Assembly: GCA_027482985.1 (NCBI GenBank)
Contig: JAIXVO010000441.1
Coordinates: 1-6,741 of the forward strand
Length of the DNA: 6,741 nt
Reading direction: 5' to 3'
From: Cyanobacteriota bacterium
GTDB lineage: Bacteria > Cyanobacteriota > Cyanobacteriia > Leptolyngbyales > Leptolyngbyaceae
Part shown: piece by piece, positions 6,639 to 6,741 of the stretch
Position numbering within the stretch: the stretch's first letter is position 1
Layout: every line of letters begins with the position of its first letter
Made by a program: the position numbers and the translations under genes
The notes under the pieces: generated by a model
What the model saw: the letters and a program-made list of their open reading frames with translations, nothing else
Database searches by the model: none
Told to the model about the DNA's origin: nothing

Positions 6639-6703
6639 GGGAGGGGCGGGTTTCGACATTGAATGGCATCGACTCCGGAGAATCGTTGCTAAACCACCCC
6701 TCC
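6639..6703. repeat. MITE-like palindromic repeat with GGAGGGGCGGGTTT ends
   Basis: The left end GGAGGGGCGGGTTT (6640-6653) is matched by an imperfect inverted right end, AAACCACCCCTCC (6691-6703). The 7-bp outer part (GGAGGGG/CCCCTCC) and the inner TTT/AAA are exact. The 37-nt centre contains the palindrome CTCCGGAG (6673-6680). Elements bounded by AGGGGCGGGTTT and AAACCCGCCCCT are, from memory, common dispersed repeats in filamentous cyanobacterial genomes, sometimes mis-annotated as small proteins. The ends are seen directly; mobility and copy number are inferred. Confidence 0.6.
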
Positions 6704-6725
6704 AGACCGCTACCGCGATCGCAAA

Positions 6726-6741
6726 TTTAACTTAGGTTAAA
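6726..6741. repeat. AT-rich inverted repeat TTTAAC-TTAG-GTTAAA at the window edge
   Basis: TTTAAC (6726-6731) and GTTAAA (6736-6741) are perfect inverted repeats around TTAG. The element touches the end of the window, so its full extent is unknown. It could be an operator for a gene beyond the edge, or a stem-loop. Confidence 0.5.

Larger units (their letters stand above)
6227..6741. other. Gene-free region upstream of the efflux operon
   Basis: I find no convincing gene in these 515 bp. All three minus-strand frames hit a stop within the last 16 bases of the window, so no minus-strand gene is truncated at the right edge. The stretch falls into two parts. From 6301 to 6420 it is AT-rich and likely holds the operon promoter and leader. 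From 6445 to 6741 it is GC-rich and full of inverted repeats: 6458-6484, 6491-6506, 6547-6559, 6568-6609, 6640-6703 and 6726-6741. The short open frames that cross it look non-coding. Confidence 0.75.

Noticed and set aside
6508..6735. Plus-strand open frame of 75 codons starting with TTG
   Set aside because: It runs through three inverted repeats and the MITE-like element. It has no ribosome binding site, and its second half is simply the translated repeat.

Overview
The window is almost certainly cyanobacterial chromosome. The HIP1 octamer GCGATCGC, or close variants of it, recurs throughout; I counted about 17 exact copies by eye, against roughly 0.1 expected by chance. Base composition is moderately GC-rich, and the intergenic spaces hold GC-rich palindromic repeats of the kind seen in filamentous cyanobacteria. 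I cannot name the genus.

All four convincing genes are on the minus strand, so the transcriptional order runs from the right edge to the left. (1) 6741-6227 is a gene-free region of about 515 bp. Its right part is packed with inverted repeats, including one G/C-terminated palindromic element. Its left part is a sharply AT-rich stretch (about 30% GC) that probably holds the pump promoter and leader. (2) 6226-4799 encodes the periplasmic adaptor (membrane fusion protein) of an RND efflux system. (3) 4785-1483, 13 bp downstream, encodes its inner-membrane HAE1/AcrB-type proton-driven pump. (4) 1482-1241 is an intergenic region with another cyanobacterial palindromic repeat. (5) 1240-944 encodes a small YkvA/DUF1232 membrane protein. 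(6) 943-793 holds a stem-loop and the start signals of the last gene. (7) 792-37 encodes a 251-residue, Cys-free, almost Pro-free, highly helical protein of unknown function.

The adaptor and pump form a two-gene operon. The adaptor carries the R-L-S hairpin-tip signature that docks on TolC-type outer-membrane channels, and the pump has the full Asp-Asp/Lys/Arg/Thr proton relay. Both therefore look functional, but no outer-membrane channel or regulator gene lies in the window, so they must be supplied from elsewhere. The DUF1232 protein and the helical protein may be envelope or stress related, but nothing in the sequence links them directly to the pump.

I see no tRNA, rRNA, CRISPR array, transposase or phage gene. 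The coding part is ordinary. The less explained signals are the hairpin-dense intergenic DNA at the right end, the repeat at 1381-1442, a C8 run inside the pump gene, and the uncharacterised helical protein.
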